DNA of 64,000 nucleotides from JAICYJ01 sp963737445 (GTDB lineage Bacteria > Actinomycetota > Thermoleophilia > Gaiellales > JAICJC01): NCBI GenBank assembly GCA_963737445.1, contig CAVTSO010000004.1:1-64000 (forward strand), in the 5' to 3' direction. The position numbers were made by a program, and so were the translations under genes. Below are positions 51,740 through 60,184 of the stretch, piece after piece (the first letter of the stretch is position 1; every line of letters starts with the position of its first letter). The notes beneath the pieces are model-generated. The model had not been told where the DNA came from. It did no database searches and saw nothing but the letters and a program-made list of their open reading frames with translations.

Positions 51740-51960
51740 CTACGCCGGAGCCGGCGCCGGGATCGCTCCGAGCTGCTGCATCATCGTCATCTGGTCGAAG
51801 ATGCCCCAGTGCTCGCGAGCAAGGCCGTCGTCTCCGAACCGGATGATGTCGATCAGCTGAACATCGACGCTACGCCCGCTCGCCGGCATGCCCATGAACT
51901 CGCCCCGGTGGGTTCCCGTGGCAGAGACGCGTGCGACGGCCTTCTCCCAACGAGCCAGCC
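51740..51960 (-). pseudogene. C-terminal half of a SnoaL-like polyketide cyclase/ester cyclase
   Basis: ARWEKAVARVSATGTHRGEFMGMPASGRSVDVQLIDIIRFGDDGLAREHWGIFDQMTMMQQLGAI matches the second half of SnoaL_4-type proteins (GTHRGEF.G.P.SG). The upstream N-terminal helices are not identifiable in any frame, so it is a fragment. Confidence 0.6.
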
Positions 51961-52299
51961 TGATCACCGGAAACCCGCGAAGCGCGAGTGACCCGCTGAA
52001 CGCGCTCCTTAACCACCTGTATGCGATCCTAGAAGCCGAATCCCGCGTGGCCCTGCTTGCCGTCGGATATCCCCTGGACTTGGCATCCTCCACACCGACC
52101 AACGAGCACGCGACTCGCTGGCGCTCGATCTGATGGAAACCGCGCGCCCCCACGTCGAAGTTCGTGCTCGACCTGGCCGCCGGCCGCGTATTCGGGCTCG
52201 CCGATCTCCACGAGACACAAACCGGGCAGTGTCGGCTACTCCCACGCCTCGCCCCAGCGGGCCGATGAAGCCGCTCGCCGCCGATTCGTGGGACGACAC

Positions 52300-52568
52300 C
52301 CTTCAGAAGACCCGCACGCCCGAGAACGCATCAGCAAGTCCCAACGCCACCAGTGGGCGGACCGGAAGCGACCGAGCCAGCGTCCGGCTTCACCGGTCAA
52401 CCATCGGAGTTCCGGAGGCTCATTCTCCCGCGGCTCGCCGAGCTCGTGCCCCGCGAACTCGCCGCCAAGACCGGTCTGTCACCTGGCTACTGCGCGCAGG
52501 TCCGCGACGGCAAGCGCATACCCCACGTGCGTCATTGGGCTGCGTTCCAGCTCGCCGGGTTTTGCTAA
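52300..52568 (+). pseudogene. HTH fragment of a transposon-associated type protein
   Basis: The frame ends LILPRLAELVPRELAAKTGLSPGYCAQVRDGKRIPHVRHWAAFQLAGFC. Before it, in another frame, RISKSQRHQWADRKRPS occurs. The pair (SKSQR..., then an HTH ending with VPH.RHW..L..L.G) is a C-terminal module often carried by actinobacterial proteins next to mobile elements. Only the tail is present. Confidence 0.4.
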
Positions 52569-52647
52569 CGGGGCCGGGCGGCGGAGCAGCCTCCCGCGCC
52601 GCCCTGGCAAGAAGCGACCCGACCCCGAAGGCCGGTGGTAGGCTTGA

Positions 52648-52663
52648 ACCGTCCATGGACGGT
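52648..52663. promoter_or_regulatory. 16-bp perfect palindrome before the ANTAR gene
   Basis: ACCGTCCATGGACGGT, 8 nt ahead of GTG 52672 and overlapping the end of the TAGGCT box (52639-52644) region. As RNA it would form a hairpin at the start; as DNA it could be an operator. Confidence 0.5.
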
Positions 52664-52671
52664 GTCTGAGC

Positions 52672-53268
52672 GTGAGCCACTCTCCCGATGTTGATCACCT
52701 GCGCGTGTTGATCGCAAATCAGCGGCCGCAGCGGCTTGACTACGTGACGGCGATCGTGGCGAGTCTGGGGCATGAGGTGATCGCGCGCTCGATCGAGGTT
52801 GAGGACGTCGCCTCGCTGACAGCTCGTGAGCGGCCCGACGTCGCGCTTGTGGGGCTCGGCGAGAGTAGCCGGCACGCGCTTGATCTGATCGATCAGATCG
52901 TGCGGGAGGCGGCTTGCCCGGTGATTGCGATTCTCGAGACCGATGACCGTGACTTCATCAACGAGGCGGCCAAGCGCGGGATCTTCGCCTATATCGCTGA
53001 TGGGGACGCCGAACAGCTTCAGAGTTCGCTGGATATTGTGCTTCGCCGTTTCGCAGAGTTCCAGAACCTGGAGGGGGCGTTCGCACGGCGCGCGTTGATC
53101 GAGCGCGCCAAGGGCATCCTGATGGAACGCCACGACCTCGACGAGTCCTCGGCATTCCAGCTCATGCGTACACATTCTCGCAGCAGCAACCGACGGCTCA
53201 CGGACATCGCCAACGCCGTTATCGACGGGCGGGCGCTGCTCCCCGGCCCGCCCAAACCAGCGCGCTGA
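52672..53268 (+). CDS. ANTAR-domain antitermination regulator with pseudo-receiver
   Basis: 198 aa from GTG 52672. The N-terminal receiver-like fold (RVLIANQRPQRLDYVTAIV, RPDVALVGLGESSRHALDL, GIFAYIADGDAEQLQ) lacks the phospho-acceptor Asp (VGLG instead of D) and the acidic pair, so it is not a normal phosphorylation switch. The C-terminal ANTAR: LIERAKGILMERHDLDESSAFQLMRTHSRSSNRRLTDIANAVI. Binds nascent RNA hairpins to prevent termination. First gene of the 52.7-61 kb co-oriented block. Confidence 0.88.
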   Translation: MSHSPDVDHLRVLIANQRPQRLDYVTAIVASLGHEVIARSIEVEDVASLTARERPDVALVGLGESSRHALDLIDQIVREAACPVIAILETDDRDFINEAAKRGIFAYIADGDAEQLQSSLDIVLRRFAEFQNLEGAFARRALIERAKGILMERHDLDESSAFQLMRTHSRSSNRRLTDIANAVIDGRALLPGPPKPAR

Positions 53269-53432
53269 CGGGGATCTCGGGGCGGAGCGGGAAGTGGTAG
53301 GGTTGTCATCGCGTGGCTCATACCCCGCCGCGCCCCGCCTGACCCCAGAGCCCGGTCGTCGGATGTTGGCGGTTGGAGGTGTCGCGCTGTGGCGGTCTTG
53401 GTCGGTGGGTATTGCGCTGGTGAGGGTGAGAG

Positions 53433-53732
53433 ATGCTGCCCGTTGGCATGATGTTGCGCGCCACGGACTTGTCTCGCGAACCGGTGAGCGGCAGGCAGGG
53501 TTCGCGGCTGGCCGGGTGTGAGGGCTTCCGCGTCGATGGTGCGGATGGGCGAGTCGGAACCGTCACGGGTGTTCGCCCCGGCGCGGATGGAGCGCCGGCG
53601 TGGCTGGAGGTGCGTCCCGGTCTGATCGTTCGGCGGCATCTCGTGATCAAGATCGAGGATGTCAGGTCGGTCGATGCACTGTCGCGAAGGATCGTCACAG
53701 CGATCGGTCGCCGGCCTGGGGACGTTGGATGA
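53433..53732 (+). CDS. Hypothetical small protein with PRC-barrel-like C-terminus
   Basis: 99 aa. GCEGFRVDGADGRVGTVTGVRPGADGAPAWLEVRPGLIVRRHLVIKIEDVRSVDAL resembles PRC-barrel strands. Start ATG 53433 preceded by GTGAGGGTGAG; ATG 53448 (MMLRATDL) is possible. Overlaps the next ORF by 4 nt. Confidence 0.55.
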   Translation: MLPVGMMLRATDLSREPVSGRQGSRLAGCEGFRVDGADGRVGTVTGVRPGADGAPAWLEVRPGLIVRRHLVIKIEDVRSVDALSRRIVTAIGRRPGDVG

Positions 53733-53893
53733 TCGTCTGTCCGACCTGCCGCGCTGTGCTTGTCCAGGTGAGGGCGATGCCCGATGCGGTGGCGCAGTTC
53801 ATCTGCGGCTGCGCCGAGGTGACGTGGCTGTATCGGGCAAGCGGCGACCTAGAGCGTGTCGGAGTTCCGGCACGCGCTCGTCGCCGGGAGTGA
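53729..53893 (+). CDS. 54-aa CxxC zinc-finger-like protein
   Basis: MIVCPTCRAVLVQVRAMPDAVAQFICGCAEVTWLYRASG: two cysteine pairs (CPTC and CGC) suggest a small zinc ribbon. ATG is embedded in the stop of the upstream gene (ATGA), indicating coupled translation. Confidence 0.6.
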   Translation: MIVCPTCRAVLVQVRAMPDAVAQFICGCAEVTWLYRASGDLERVGVPARARRRE

Positions 53894-53926
53894 ATTCTGC
53901 AAGTCCACGACCGAAGGGATCGAGAT

Positions 53927-54487
53927 ATGGCTATTGGCCCTGTACAACTGCTCGTCCTTGGCTTCAGCGAGCCGGACTTCCACGGTGAGATCATCGCCGA
54001 ACTGGAACGGCTGCGAGAGAGCGACACCGTGCGCGTGATCGACGCGCTGGCCGTGCACAAGGACGCGGATGGTGGCATCGAGGTCGCCCACCTGAGCAAC
54101 CTGTCCAAGGACGAGGCGATCGAGCTTGGCAGCAAGGTCGGTGCCTTGATCGGCCTTGGCATCGACGGCGAAGAGGGTGCGGAGGCGGGAGCTGTGGCCG
54201 GCGCCGAAGCGGCAACCGAGGACGGGATCAACGTCTTCTCCGACGAGCAGGCGTGGGACGTACTGGAAGACATTCCCAACGACTCGGCCGCAGCATTGAT
54301 CCTGCTCGAGCATCACTGGGCGGTGCCGCTTCGTGACGCGATCGCCCGCGCCGGCGGCTTCCGGCTGAGCGACGGGTTCATCAGCCCGCTTGACCTGGTC
54401 GAGATCGGACTGGTCAGCGCCGAGGAGGCCGAGCAGCTCCACGCAATCGAGAGAGGCAAGACCACTACCGCTGGAGGAGCGAAATGA
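53927..54487 (+). CDS. DUF6325/DUF1269-like protein
   Basis: 186 aa. MAIGPVQLLVLGFSEPDFHGEIIAELERLRE, VRVIDALAVHKDADGGIEV, a glycine-rich GSKVGALIGLGIDGEEGAEAGAVAGAE segment, and AALILLEHHWAVPLRDAIARAGGF. Related in layout to the protein at 59142. The acidic LLEH region may serve as a membrane-associated sensor; role unknown. Confidence 0.75.
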   Translation: MAIGPVQLLVLGFSEPDFHGEIIAELERLRESDTVRVIDALAVHKDADGGIEVAHLSNLSKDEAIELGSKVGALIGLGIDGEEGAEAGAVAGAEAATEDGINVFSDEQAWDVLEDIPNDSAAALILLEHHWAVPLRDAIARAGGFRLSDGFISPLDLVEIGLVSAEEAEQLHAIERGKTTTAGGAK

Positions 54488-54543
54488 TGGGATCGCGAAG
54501 GGTCGCGCGCCGCACCTCGCGCCGAGTAGCGCGGCGCCGCTGA
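54484..54543 (+). CDS. 19-aa arginine-rich micropeptide
   Basis: ATG 54484 overlaps the stop of the DUF6325 gene (ATGA), and TGA is at 54541-54543. Product MMGSRRVARRTSRRVARRR: ten Arg in 19 residues, with a repeated RRVARR. Coupled translation is the main evidence; a nucleic-acid-binding or leader-peptide role is guesswork. Confidence 0.4.
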   Translation: MMGSRRVARRTSRRVARRR

Positions 54544-54557
54544 CACCGACTTGGGGG

Positions 54558-54594
54558 ACCTCTCGCCGGCGTGGGCTCCGCGTCGGCGAGAGGT
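54558..54594 (+). terminator. Perfect 11-bp hairpin after the arginine-rich ORF
   Basis: Stem ACCTCTCGCCG / CGGCGAGAGGT with a 15-nt loop, 14 nt after the preceding stop, before the membrane-protein gene at 54669. No T-run follows; it may instead be an attenuator or an ANTAR target. Confidence 0.5.
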
Positions 54595-54668
54595 GTGGCC
54601 GCCGATCCCGCGTCAACGGCTCAGGAACGACCTGTTGTCCTCCCTAACCCTAAGAAGCGAGGTACGCG

Positions 54669-54869
54669 ATGGTACTGCTCGCAGGCTCAATCATCTGGTG
54701 GACGCTCGCGCTGCTGATCTGGATAGCGATTGCGTTTTGGCCCGCCCGGGTCGCCGCTCGTAAGGGTCATAGCTTTTTCGGCTACTTCATTTTCAGTCTG
54801 CTGTTCTTCCCGGCGGCGCTGATCGTCGCCTACATGGTCAAGGACCGCGGCGGCAGCGTCGCCTACTAG
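54669..54869 (+). CDS. 66-aa two-TM membrane protein
   Basis: IIWWTLALLIWIAIAFWPARVAARKGHSFFGYFIFSLLFFPAALIVAYMVKDR: two transmembrane helices with a basic loop ARVAARKGHS between. GAGGTACGCG upstream. Unknown role; conserved sort of actinobacterial envelope microprotein. Confidence 0.65.
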   Translation: MVLLAGSIIWWTLALLIWIAIAFWPARVAARKGHSFFGYFIFSLLFFPAALIVAYMVKDRGGSVAY

Positions 54870-54899
54870 GCACGCCTGTGCCGGGTAAGAGGAGAAGGG

Positions 54900-55019
54900 A
54901 TGGTTGACACGCAGACCGATGTCTTGGTAGCGGATTATGTCCTGAGGCTCCTGCCGGACAGGACTCGCGGGGCGTGGGCACCAGCAATGCCTCGATGGCC
55001 GGCGCGGGACCGCGCCTAG
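54900..55019 (+). CDS. 39-aa hypothetical ORF with a strong ribosome-binding site
   Basis: MVDTQTDVLVADYVLRLL, then PDRTRGAWAPAMPRWPA. GAGGAGAAGGG directly precedes ATG 54900. Short but correctly positioned between the membrane-protein stop and the DUF2252 gene. No homology seen. Confidence 0.35.
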   Translation: MVDTQTDVLVADYVLRLLPDRTRGAWAPAMPRWPARDRA

Positions 55020-55045
55020 GGCGCACGAACGGAAGTGGGGTTGGG

Positions 55046-56485
55046 ATGAGTGTTAGCAGGATTCAGCATTTGAGCGTGGATGAGCGTCGAGCGCAGGGTT
55101 TGGAGGCTCGGGCGCGAGTGGATCCGTCGAGCCATGAGGGTTGGGCTCCGGGAGGCGAGCGTGATCCGGTGGGTTTGTTGGAGGAGCAGGATGCGACTCG
55201 TGTGCCGGAGTTGGTGCCGGTGCGTCATGGGCGGATGATGGTTTCGCCGTTTACGTTTTATCGGGGTGCGGCGAGGATCATGGCGGCCGACCTGGAAGGG
55301 ACGCCGACGGCGGGGCTCGTGTGCCAGCTGTGTGGGGATGCGCATTTGTCGAATTTCGGCGTGTTCGCTTCACCAGAACGGACGTTGCTGTTTGATCTGA
55401 ATGATTTCGACGAGACGTTGCCGGGCCCGTTTGAGTATGACGTTAAACGGATGGCGGCGAGCTTCACGATCGCCGCGCGTAACAACGGATTCAACGAGGC
55501 CGAACAGCGTGATGTCACGCTCACTGCCGTTCGCAGCTACCGCGAGGCGATGGCGGACTTCGCGGGGATGTCGACGCTTGACGTGTGGTATGCCCGGCGA
55601 TCCGAACAGGACTTGATGGCGATGGCGAACGCTGAGGTCGGCTCCAGGACGGCTCGCACCAAGAGTGAGAAGAAGGCCGAGAAGAAGGCGCTGAAGACGG
55701 CCCAAAAGACCGCTGGGAAGGCGCACACGCGAGACAGCCTGCAGGCGCTTTCGAAACTCGCCGAGCACGTCGACGGGAACTACAGGATTATCAGCCAGCC
55801 ACCGGTGGTGATCCCCGCCCGGGAGCTGGCGCCCACTATCGGCATGTCCCAAGAACAGTTCCAGCACGTGATCCACGAGCAGTTCCGCGCTTATCGGGCG
55901 ACGCTCCAGCCCGACCGCCGCCAGCTGCTGGAGCGATTCCAGGTTATCGACGTTGCCCACAAGGTCGTCGGTGTCGGAAGCGTCGGCACACGTGCGTTCA
56001 TCGTCCTGCTCCAAGGACGCGACCAGGACGATCCCCTGTTCTTGCAGGTCAAGGAGGCAACCACCTCGGTGCTCGAGGACCATCTGCCACGAAGCATCTA
56101 CGAGCAACACGGCGAACGCGTCGTGCAGGGGCAACGGCTGATGCAGGCCGCGAGCGACATCTTCCTGGGCTGGACGAGGGGTGCCGAGGAAGGCCGCTAC
56201 CTCTACTGGCGGCAGCTGCGGGACATGAAAGGCTCGGCACTGGTCGACGGGATGGCGCCGTTCGCGCTTGCCTTCTACGGGCGTCAGTGCGGATGGACAC
56301 TCGCCCGCGCCCACGCCCGCTCGGGAGATCCGGTCGCAATCTCCACCTATCTCGGCGAAGACGATCGATTCGACCAGTCGATCGCCGACTTCTCCAAACA
56401 CTACGCCGACCAGAACGAGGAGGACTACCACGCCTTCAGCGAAGCCGTCGACTCCCATCGCCTGGCCGCGACTGCAGGCGTTTGA
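55046..56485 (+). CDS. DUF2252-family protein
   Basis: 479 aa from ATG 55046. VRHGRMMVSPFTFYRGAARIMAADL, CQLCGDAHLSNFGVFASPERTLLFDLNDFDETLPGPFEYDVKR, an aminoglycoside-phosphotransferase/kinase-like core (GDAHLSNFG, FDLNDFDE). A basic helical stretch TKSEKKAEKKALKTAQKTAGKAH near aa 205. Also DIFLGWTRGAEEGRYLYWRQLRDMKGS. Probably an atypical kinase-fold protein. The first ~100 codons use many T-ending codons, unlike the rest. Confidence 0.85.
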   Translation: MSVSRIQHLSVDERRAQGLEARARVDPSSHEGWAPGGERDPVGLLEEQDATRVPELVPVRHGRMMVSPFTFYRGAARIMAADLEGTPTAGLVCQLCGDAHLSNFGVFASPERTLLFDLNDFDETLPGPFEYDVKRMAASFTIAARNNGFNEAEQRDVTLTAVRSYREAMADFAGMSTLDVWYARRSEQDLMAMANAEVGSRTARTKSEKKAEKKALKTAQKTAGKAHTRDSLQALSKLAEHVDGNYRIISQPPVVIPARELAPTIGMSQEQFQHVIHEQFRAYRATLQPDRRQLLERFQVIDVAHKVVGVGSVGTRAFIVLLQGRDQDDPLFLQVKEATTSVLEDHLPRSIYEQHGERVVQGQRLMQAASDIFLGWTRGAEEGRYLYWRQLRDMKGSALVDGMAPFALAFYGRQCGWTLARAHARSGDPVAISTYLGEDDRFDQSIADFSKHYADQNEEDYHAFSEAVDSHRLAATAGV

Positions 56486-56651
56486 GCCGATGGCCGCCGC
56501 GGACACACCAATTGGGCGGCCGCAGGCACCTATGAGCGACCGCCGGCCGGGTTACGAAGATCGACACAATGGAGCGTGCAGCGTTGCCTGACGCACCGGC
56601 CGCCGCGATGGCCCGAGAAGCCTAGACGCGTCGCGATGCACCGCGACTCCG

Positions 56652-56666
56652 CCGCCTGCTTGGCGG
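56652..56666 (+). terminator. Weak terminator hairpin after DUF2252
   Basis: CCGCC (56652-56656), loop TGCTT, GGCGG (56662-56666) followed by TTTA. Short stem, but with a T run, in the 227-bp gap before the sulfatase. The rest of that gap holds no gene. Confidence 0.4.
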
Positions 56667-56712
56667 TTTAGTCATAAGGTGCTGAACGTCGAAGGACGAG
56701 AGGAGTGGACTC

Positions 56713-59118
56713 ATGCCGGACGCAGGAGTTAACCGCAGCAGCCTACCGATTCGACGGCCGCCGTTTGCGGGCGCGACCAAGCGGACGCTTGACGATTCGG
56801 CGCCCGACTGGAGCCAGGCCAGCCACGTCCAGCCGCCCGAGGGTGCGCCGAATGTGCTGCTGGTATTGATTGACGACGCTGGCTTCGGCAATCCGAGCAC
56901 GTTCGGGGGGCCGATCGAGACTCCGAACTACACTCGGTTGGCGGAGAATGGGTTGCGCTACAACCGTTTCCACGTGACGGCGCTGTGCTCGCCGACCAGG
57001 GCGGCGCTGATGACCGGGCGCAACCACCACCGGGTCGGCTTCGGCATGGTGGGTGAGTTCTCGGGACCGTTTCCGGGGTACAACGCGACTGTCCCTCGCG
57101 ATTGCGCGCCGTTTCCGCGCGTCCTTCAGGAGAACGGCTACCTGACGGGCGGCTTTGGGAAGTGGCATCTGACCCCGGACAATCAGCAGGGGTACTCGGG
57201 GCCGTTCGACCGCTGGCCGACCCGGCTTGGGTTCGACTATTTCTGGGGTTTCCTCGGCGGTGAGGCCGGCCAGTACGACCCGCTGATCGCTGAGAACCAG
57301 AAGATCATCGGCGTCCCCGAGGCTAAGAACGGCGACTCGTACTACTTTCAGGATGATCTCGGCGACAAGACGATCGACTGGCTTCACAAGGTGCGCTCCG
57401 AGAAGCCGAAGACGCCATGGTTCGCCTACGTCGCGACCGGTTGCAGCCACGCGCCCCACCATGTGCCGCGTGAGTGGTCAGACAAGTACCGCGGCGCGTT
57501 CGACAAGGGGTGGGACGTGATGCGCCAGCAGACGTTCGCGCGGCAGAAGGCGCTCGGCGTCGTTCCTGCCGACGCCGAGTTGCCGCCGCGCAACAACGCG
57601 TTCCCGACGTGGGATTCGCTGGACGAGACACACAAGCGGCTCTACGCGCGTCAGATGGAGGTGTACGCGGGCTACTCCGAGAACGCCGACTGGAACGTCG
57701 GCCGGATCATCGACGCCATCGAGGAGATGGGCGAACTCGACAACACGGTCGTCCTCTGGATCTGGGGCGACAACGGGGCGAGCATGGAGGGTACGCTCAC
57801 GGGCACGTTCAACGAGCTGACGACGCTGAACGGTATCCCGCTCACGCCCGAGGAGCAGATTGGGCTGATCTTCAAGCACGGTGGCCTCGAGGCTTGGGGC
57901 GATGAGCAGCTCGCGCCGCACTACGCGGCGGGGTGGGCATGGGCCGGCAACGCCCCCTTCGACTGGGGCAAGCAGGTCGCCTCGCATCTCGGCGGCACCC
58001 GAAACCCCCTGGTCGTCCACTGGCCGAGCGGTATCACGGACGTGGGCGCAGTTCGCAGTCACTACACGCACGTGACCGACGTGGGCGCGACCATCCTCGA
58101 CCTCGCTGGGATCCCGATGCCTGACTCGATCGACGGCGTTGCGCAGCAGCCGTTCGACGGTGTCACCTTCGCCGACTCGGTCTCCGACGCGGCCGCCCCG
58201 GAGCGCCACACCCAGCAGTACTACGAGATCCTCGGCAACCGCGGGATGTACAAGGACGGCTGGCTGCTCGCCCAACGGATGCAGCGGATCCCTTGGGATC
58301 TTGATCCGGACAAGCTGCGCAAGTTCGGCCCGGGCTGGAATCCTGATGATGACCCCGTCGAGCTGTACTACCTGCCGGACGACTTCACGCAGTCGAAGAA
58401 CATCGCGGCCGACCATCCCGAGAAGGTGAAGGAGCTCAGCAACCTTTTCTGGGCAGAGGCCGAGGCCAACAACGTGCTGCCGCTGCTGGGCGGGATGACG
58501 TCGTTCTTCGGCATGGTGCCGCCGATACCAGAGGACTCGAAGTTCGTGTACCGCGGCGATATCGAGAACATCCCGAGCGGGATGATCCCCCGTATCTACA
58601 ACCACTCGTACACGATCAGCGCCGACCTGGTCATCCCTGTCGGCGGCGCAGAAGGTGTGATCGTCGCCGAGGCCGACCATCTCGGTGGATTCTCGCTGTT
58701 CGTGCAGGACGGGAAGCTCAAGCACACATACTCGATGCTCGGCGTGCTCGAGTACACCCAGGCGGCCGAGCAACCGCTGCCGACCGGCGAGGTCAACGTC
58801 GAGCTTGTCTTTACCGCCGACGCGCCCAAGCCGGCAACCGGCGGCGAGGTGACGCTGCTCGTCAACGGCCAGCCGGTCGCGAGCGGGCGGATGGAGCACA
58901 CCGTGCCGGGCCGCTTCTCCGGGTACTCCGGCATGGACATCGGTCGCGACAACGGCCTCGTCGTCGACCGCAGCTACGCCGACAAGGCGCCGTTCGCCTT
59001 CACCGGAGAGATCAAGCAGGTCGTCTTTGACGTCGCCCCACACCTGAGTGACGAGGACGCGAAGGCGCTCAACGAGCTCGCGGCTCAGGCGCTTGCGGCA
59101 CACGCGGCGAGCGCCTGA
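56713..59118 (+). CDS. Arylsulfatase (type I, formylglycine-dependent)
   Basis: 801 aa. PNVLLVLIDDAGFGNPSTFGG (metal-binding DD). The formylglycine site is CSPTRAALMTGRNHHRVGFG; the core CSPTR is modified at Cys by FGE. GFGKWHLTP supplies Lys/His. VVLWIWGDNGASMEG carries the late Asp/Asn ligands. A C-terminal domain (aa 620-801) has YNHSYTISADLVIPVGGAEGVIVAEADHLGGFSLFVQDGKL and is β-sandwich-like. No signal peptide, so it may be cytosolic, or exported late. The downstream FGE at 60323 is its maturase. Confidence 0.93.
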   Translation: MPDAGVNRSSLPIRRPPFAGATKRTLDDSAPDWSQASHVQPPEGAPNVLLVLIDDAGFGNPSTFGGPIETPNYTRLAENGLRYNRFHVTALCSPTRAALMTGRNHHRVGFGMVGEFSGPFPGYNATVPRDCAPFPRVLQENGYLTGGFGKWHLTPDNQQGYSGPFDRWPTRLGFDYFWGFLGGEAGQYDPLIAENQKIIGVPEAKNGDSYYFQDDLGDKTIDWLHKVRSEKPKTPWFAYVATGCSHAPHHVPREWSDKYRGAFDKGWDVMRQQTFARQKALGVVPADAELPPRNNAFPTWDSLDETHKRLYARQMEVYAGYSENADWNVGRIIDAIEEMGELDNTVVLWIWGDNGASMEGTLTGTFNELTTLNGIPLTPEEQIGLIFKHGGLEAWGDEQLAPHYAAGWAWAGNAPFDWGKQVASHLGGTRNPLVVHWPSGITDVGAVRSHYTHVTDVGATILDLAGIPMPDSIDGVAQQPFDGVTFADSVSDAAAPERHTQQYYEILGNRGMYKDGWLLAQRMQRIPWDLDPDKLRKFGPGWNPDDDPVELYYLPDDFTQSKNIAADHPEKVKELSNLFWAEAEANNVLPLLGGMTSFFGMVPPIPEDSKFVYRGDIENIPSGMIPRIYNHSYTISADLVIPVGGAEGVIVAEADHLGGFSLFVQDGKLKHTYSMLGVLEYTQAAEQPLPTGEVNVELVFTADAPKPATGGEVTLLVNGQPVASGRMEHTVPGRFSGYSGMDIGRDNGLVVDRSYADKAPFAFTGEIKQVVFDVAPHLSDEDAKALNELAAQALAAHAASA

Positions 59119-59141
59119 GATGGACGTGAGAAGGGAGCACC

Positions 59142-59660
59142 ATGAGTGACAACGACCAGCTGGATGTTCTGATCGCCGTCTACCTGATCCCCGACCTGGC
59201 GCAGCAGGACTTCGACGCCTACACGAAGCTCGCAGGTGACGGCGAGATCGTCACCGACGGCGTGGCCGTCGTCATCAAGGATGCCGAAGGCGAGGTGCAC
59301 GTCCAGGAGACCGGAGACCACCTCGGCCGCAAGGGAACCAAGGTCGGCGCCGGCGCCGGACTCGCCATAGGGCTGTTCGCCCCGCCCCTCCTGGCGGCGA
59401 CCGTGGTCGGCGCTGCCGCCGGCGAACTATCGGGGAAGTTCGTGCGTCACCGCCTCAAGTCCGGCATCGGCGAAAAGCTCGACGACGCGCTTCCGCCCGG
59501 ATCGGCCGGCATCATCGCGATCTACGAGCACGACGGGGCCGAGACGGTCGCGAGCACGCTCGTCAACGCGATCCGTACCTCGACCGCCCAAATCGACAAG
59601 GCCTCCGCGAAGGAGCTGAAGGCCGGCCTGCAGGAGGCATCCGCCGGACTCGCGGGATGA
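59142..59660 (+). CDS. DUF1269-family membrane-associated protein
   Basis: 172 aa. LDVLIAVYLIPDLAQQDFDAYTKLAG, IKDAEGEVHVQETGDHLGRKGTKVGAGAGLAIGLFAPPLLAATVVGAAAGEL, IGEKLDDALPPGSAGIIAIYEHDGAE. Glycine-rich amphipathic central helix typical of the family. AAGGGAGC before ATG 59142; 23 nt after the sulfatase stop, so in the same unit. Confidence 0.8.
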   Translation: MSDNDQLDVLIAVYLIPDLAQQDFDAYTKLAGDGEIVTDGVAVVIKDAEGEVHVQETGDHLGRKGTKVGAGAGLAIGLFAPPLLAATVVGAAAGELSGKFVRHRLKSGIGEKLDDALPPGSAGIIAIYEHDGAETVASTLVNAIRTSTAQIDKASAKELKAGLQEASAGLAG

Positions 59661-59669
59661 AGGAGCACG

Positions 59670-60050
59670 ATGATCCATCTGATCGACGGGCTTCCCGACG
59701 GGGTCGTCGGACTCGAGGCAATCGGGCAGGTCGAATCTGCCGACTACGAGGCGATCGCGGCGCCTGCCGTGAAGCGCGCGCTGGAACGGCACCCGAAGAT
59801 CCGCCTGATCCACGTGCTCGACGACCGCTTCACCGGCTACACCGCCGGGGGCGGATGGCAAGACGCCATGCTCGGACTCGCCCATCCGCGCTCGTTCGAC
59901 CGGATCGCCGTAGTCACGGACTCAGAGAGCATCCATCGACTCGTAACGCTCGCTGGCTGGTCGGTTCCGGGCCAGCTGAGACTGTTCCCGATCCGGGAGC
60001 GCGAGATGGCGGAAGCGTGGGCGAGCGACGGGCTAGACGACGCGTTCTGA
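59670..60050 (+). CDS. SpoIIAA-like STAS-fold protein (PF11964)
   Basis: 126 aa. MIHLIDGLPDGVVGLEAIGQVESADYEAIAAPAVKRAL, KIRLIHVLDDRFTGYTAGGGWQDA, and FDRIAVVTDSESIHRLVTLAGW. This STAS-like family has a lipid-binding-type cleft and lacks the phospho-Ser loop of anti-sigma antagonists. ATG 59670 follows GAAGGAGC; 9 nt after the DUF1269 stop, so it is co-transcribed. Confidence 0.78.
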   Translation: MIHLIDGLPDGVVGLEAIGQVESADYEAIAAPAVKRALERHPKIRLIHVLDDRFTGYTAGGGWQDAMLGLAHPRSFDRIAVVTDSESIHRLVTLAGWSVPGQLRLFPIREREMAEAWASDGLDDAF

Positions 60051-60106
60051 CGTTCCGTTAGATCGCCACGAGACCACCAAAGGCGCGCCAACCGTTTCAG
60101 AGAGGT

Positions 60107-60184
60107 CCTTCCTTCCTTCCTTCCTTCCTTCCTTCCTTCCTTCCTTCCTTCCTTCCTTCCTTCCTTCCTTCCTTCCTTCCTTCC
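60107..60184 (+). repeat. CCTT tetranucleotide tract (about 19.5 units)
   Basis: 78 nt of uninterrupted CCTT repeats in the 272-bp space between the SpoIIAA-like gene and the FGE gene. On the minus strand it would encode KEGR repeats within a large shadow frame. Such tracts slip easily and can vary in length between cells; rare in high-GC actinobacteria. Confidence 0.95.

Noticed and set aside
57478..59103. 541-aa minus-strand ORF opposite the sulfatase
   Set aside because: Pure antisense shadow; the sulfatase motifs on the plus strand are unambiguous.
60107..60184. CRISPR-like or tandem-spacer array
   Set aside because: A pure 4-nt microsatellite without spacers or cas genes.
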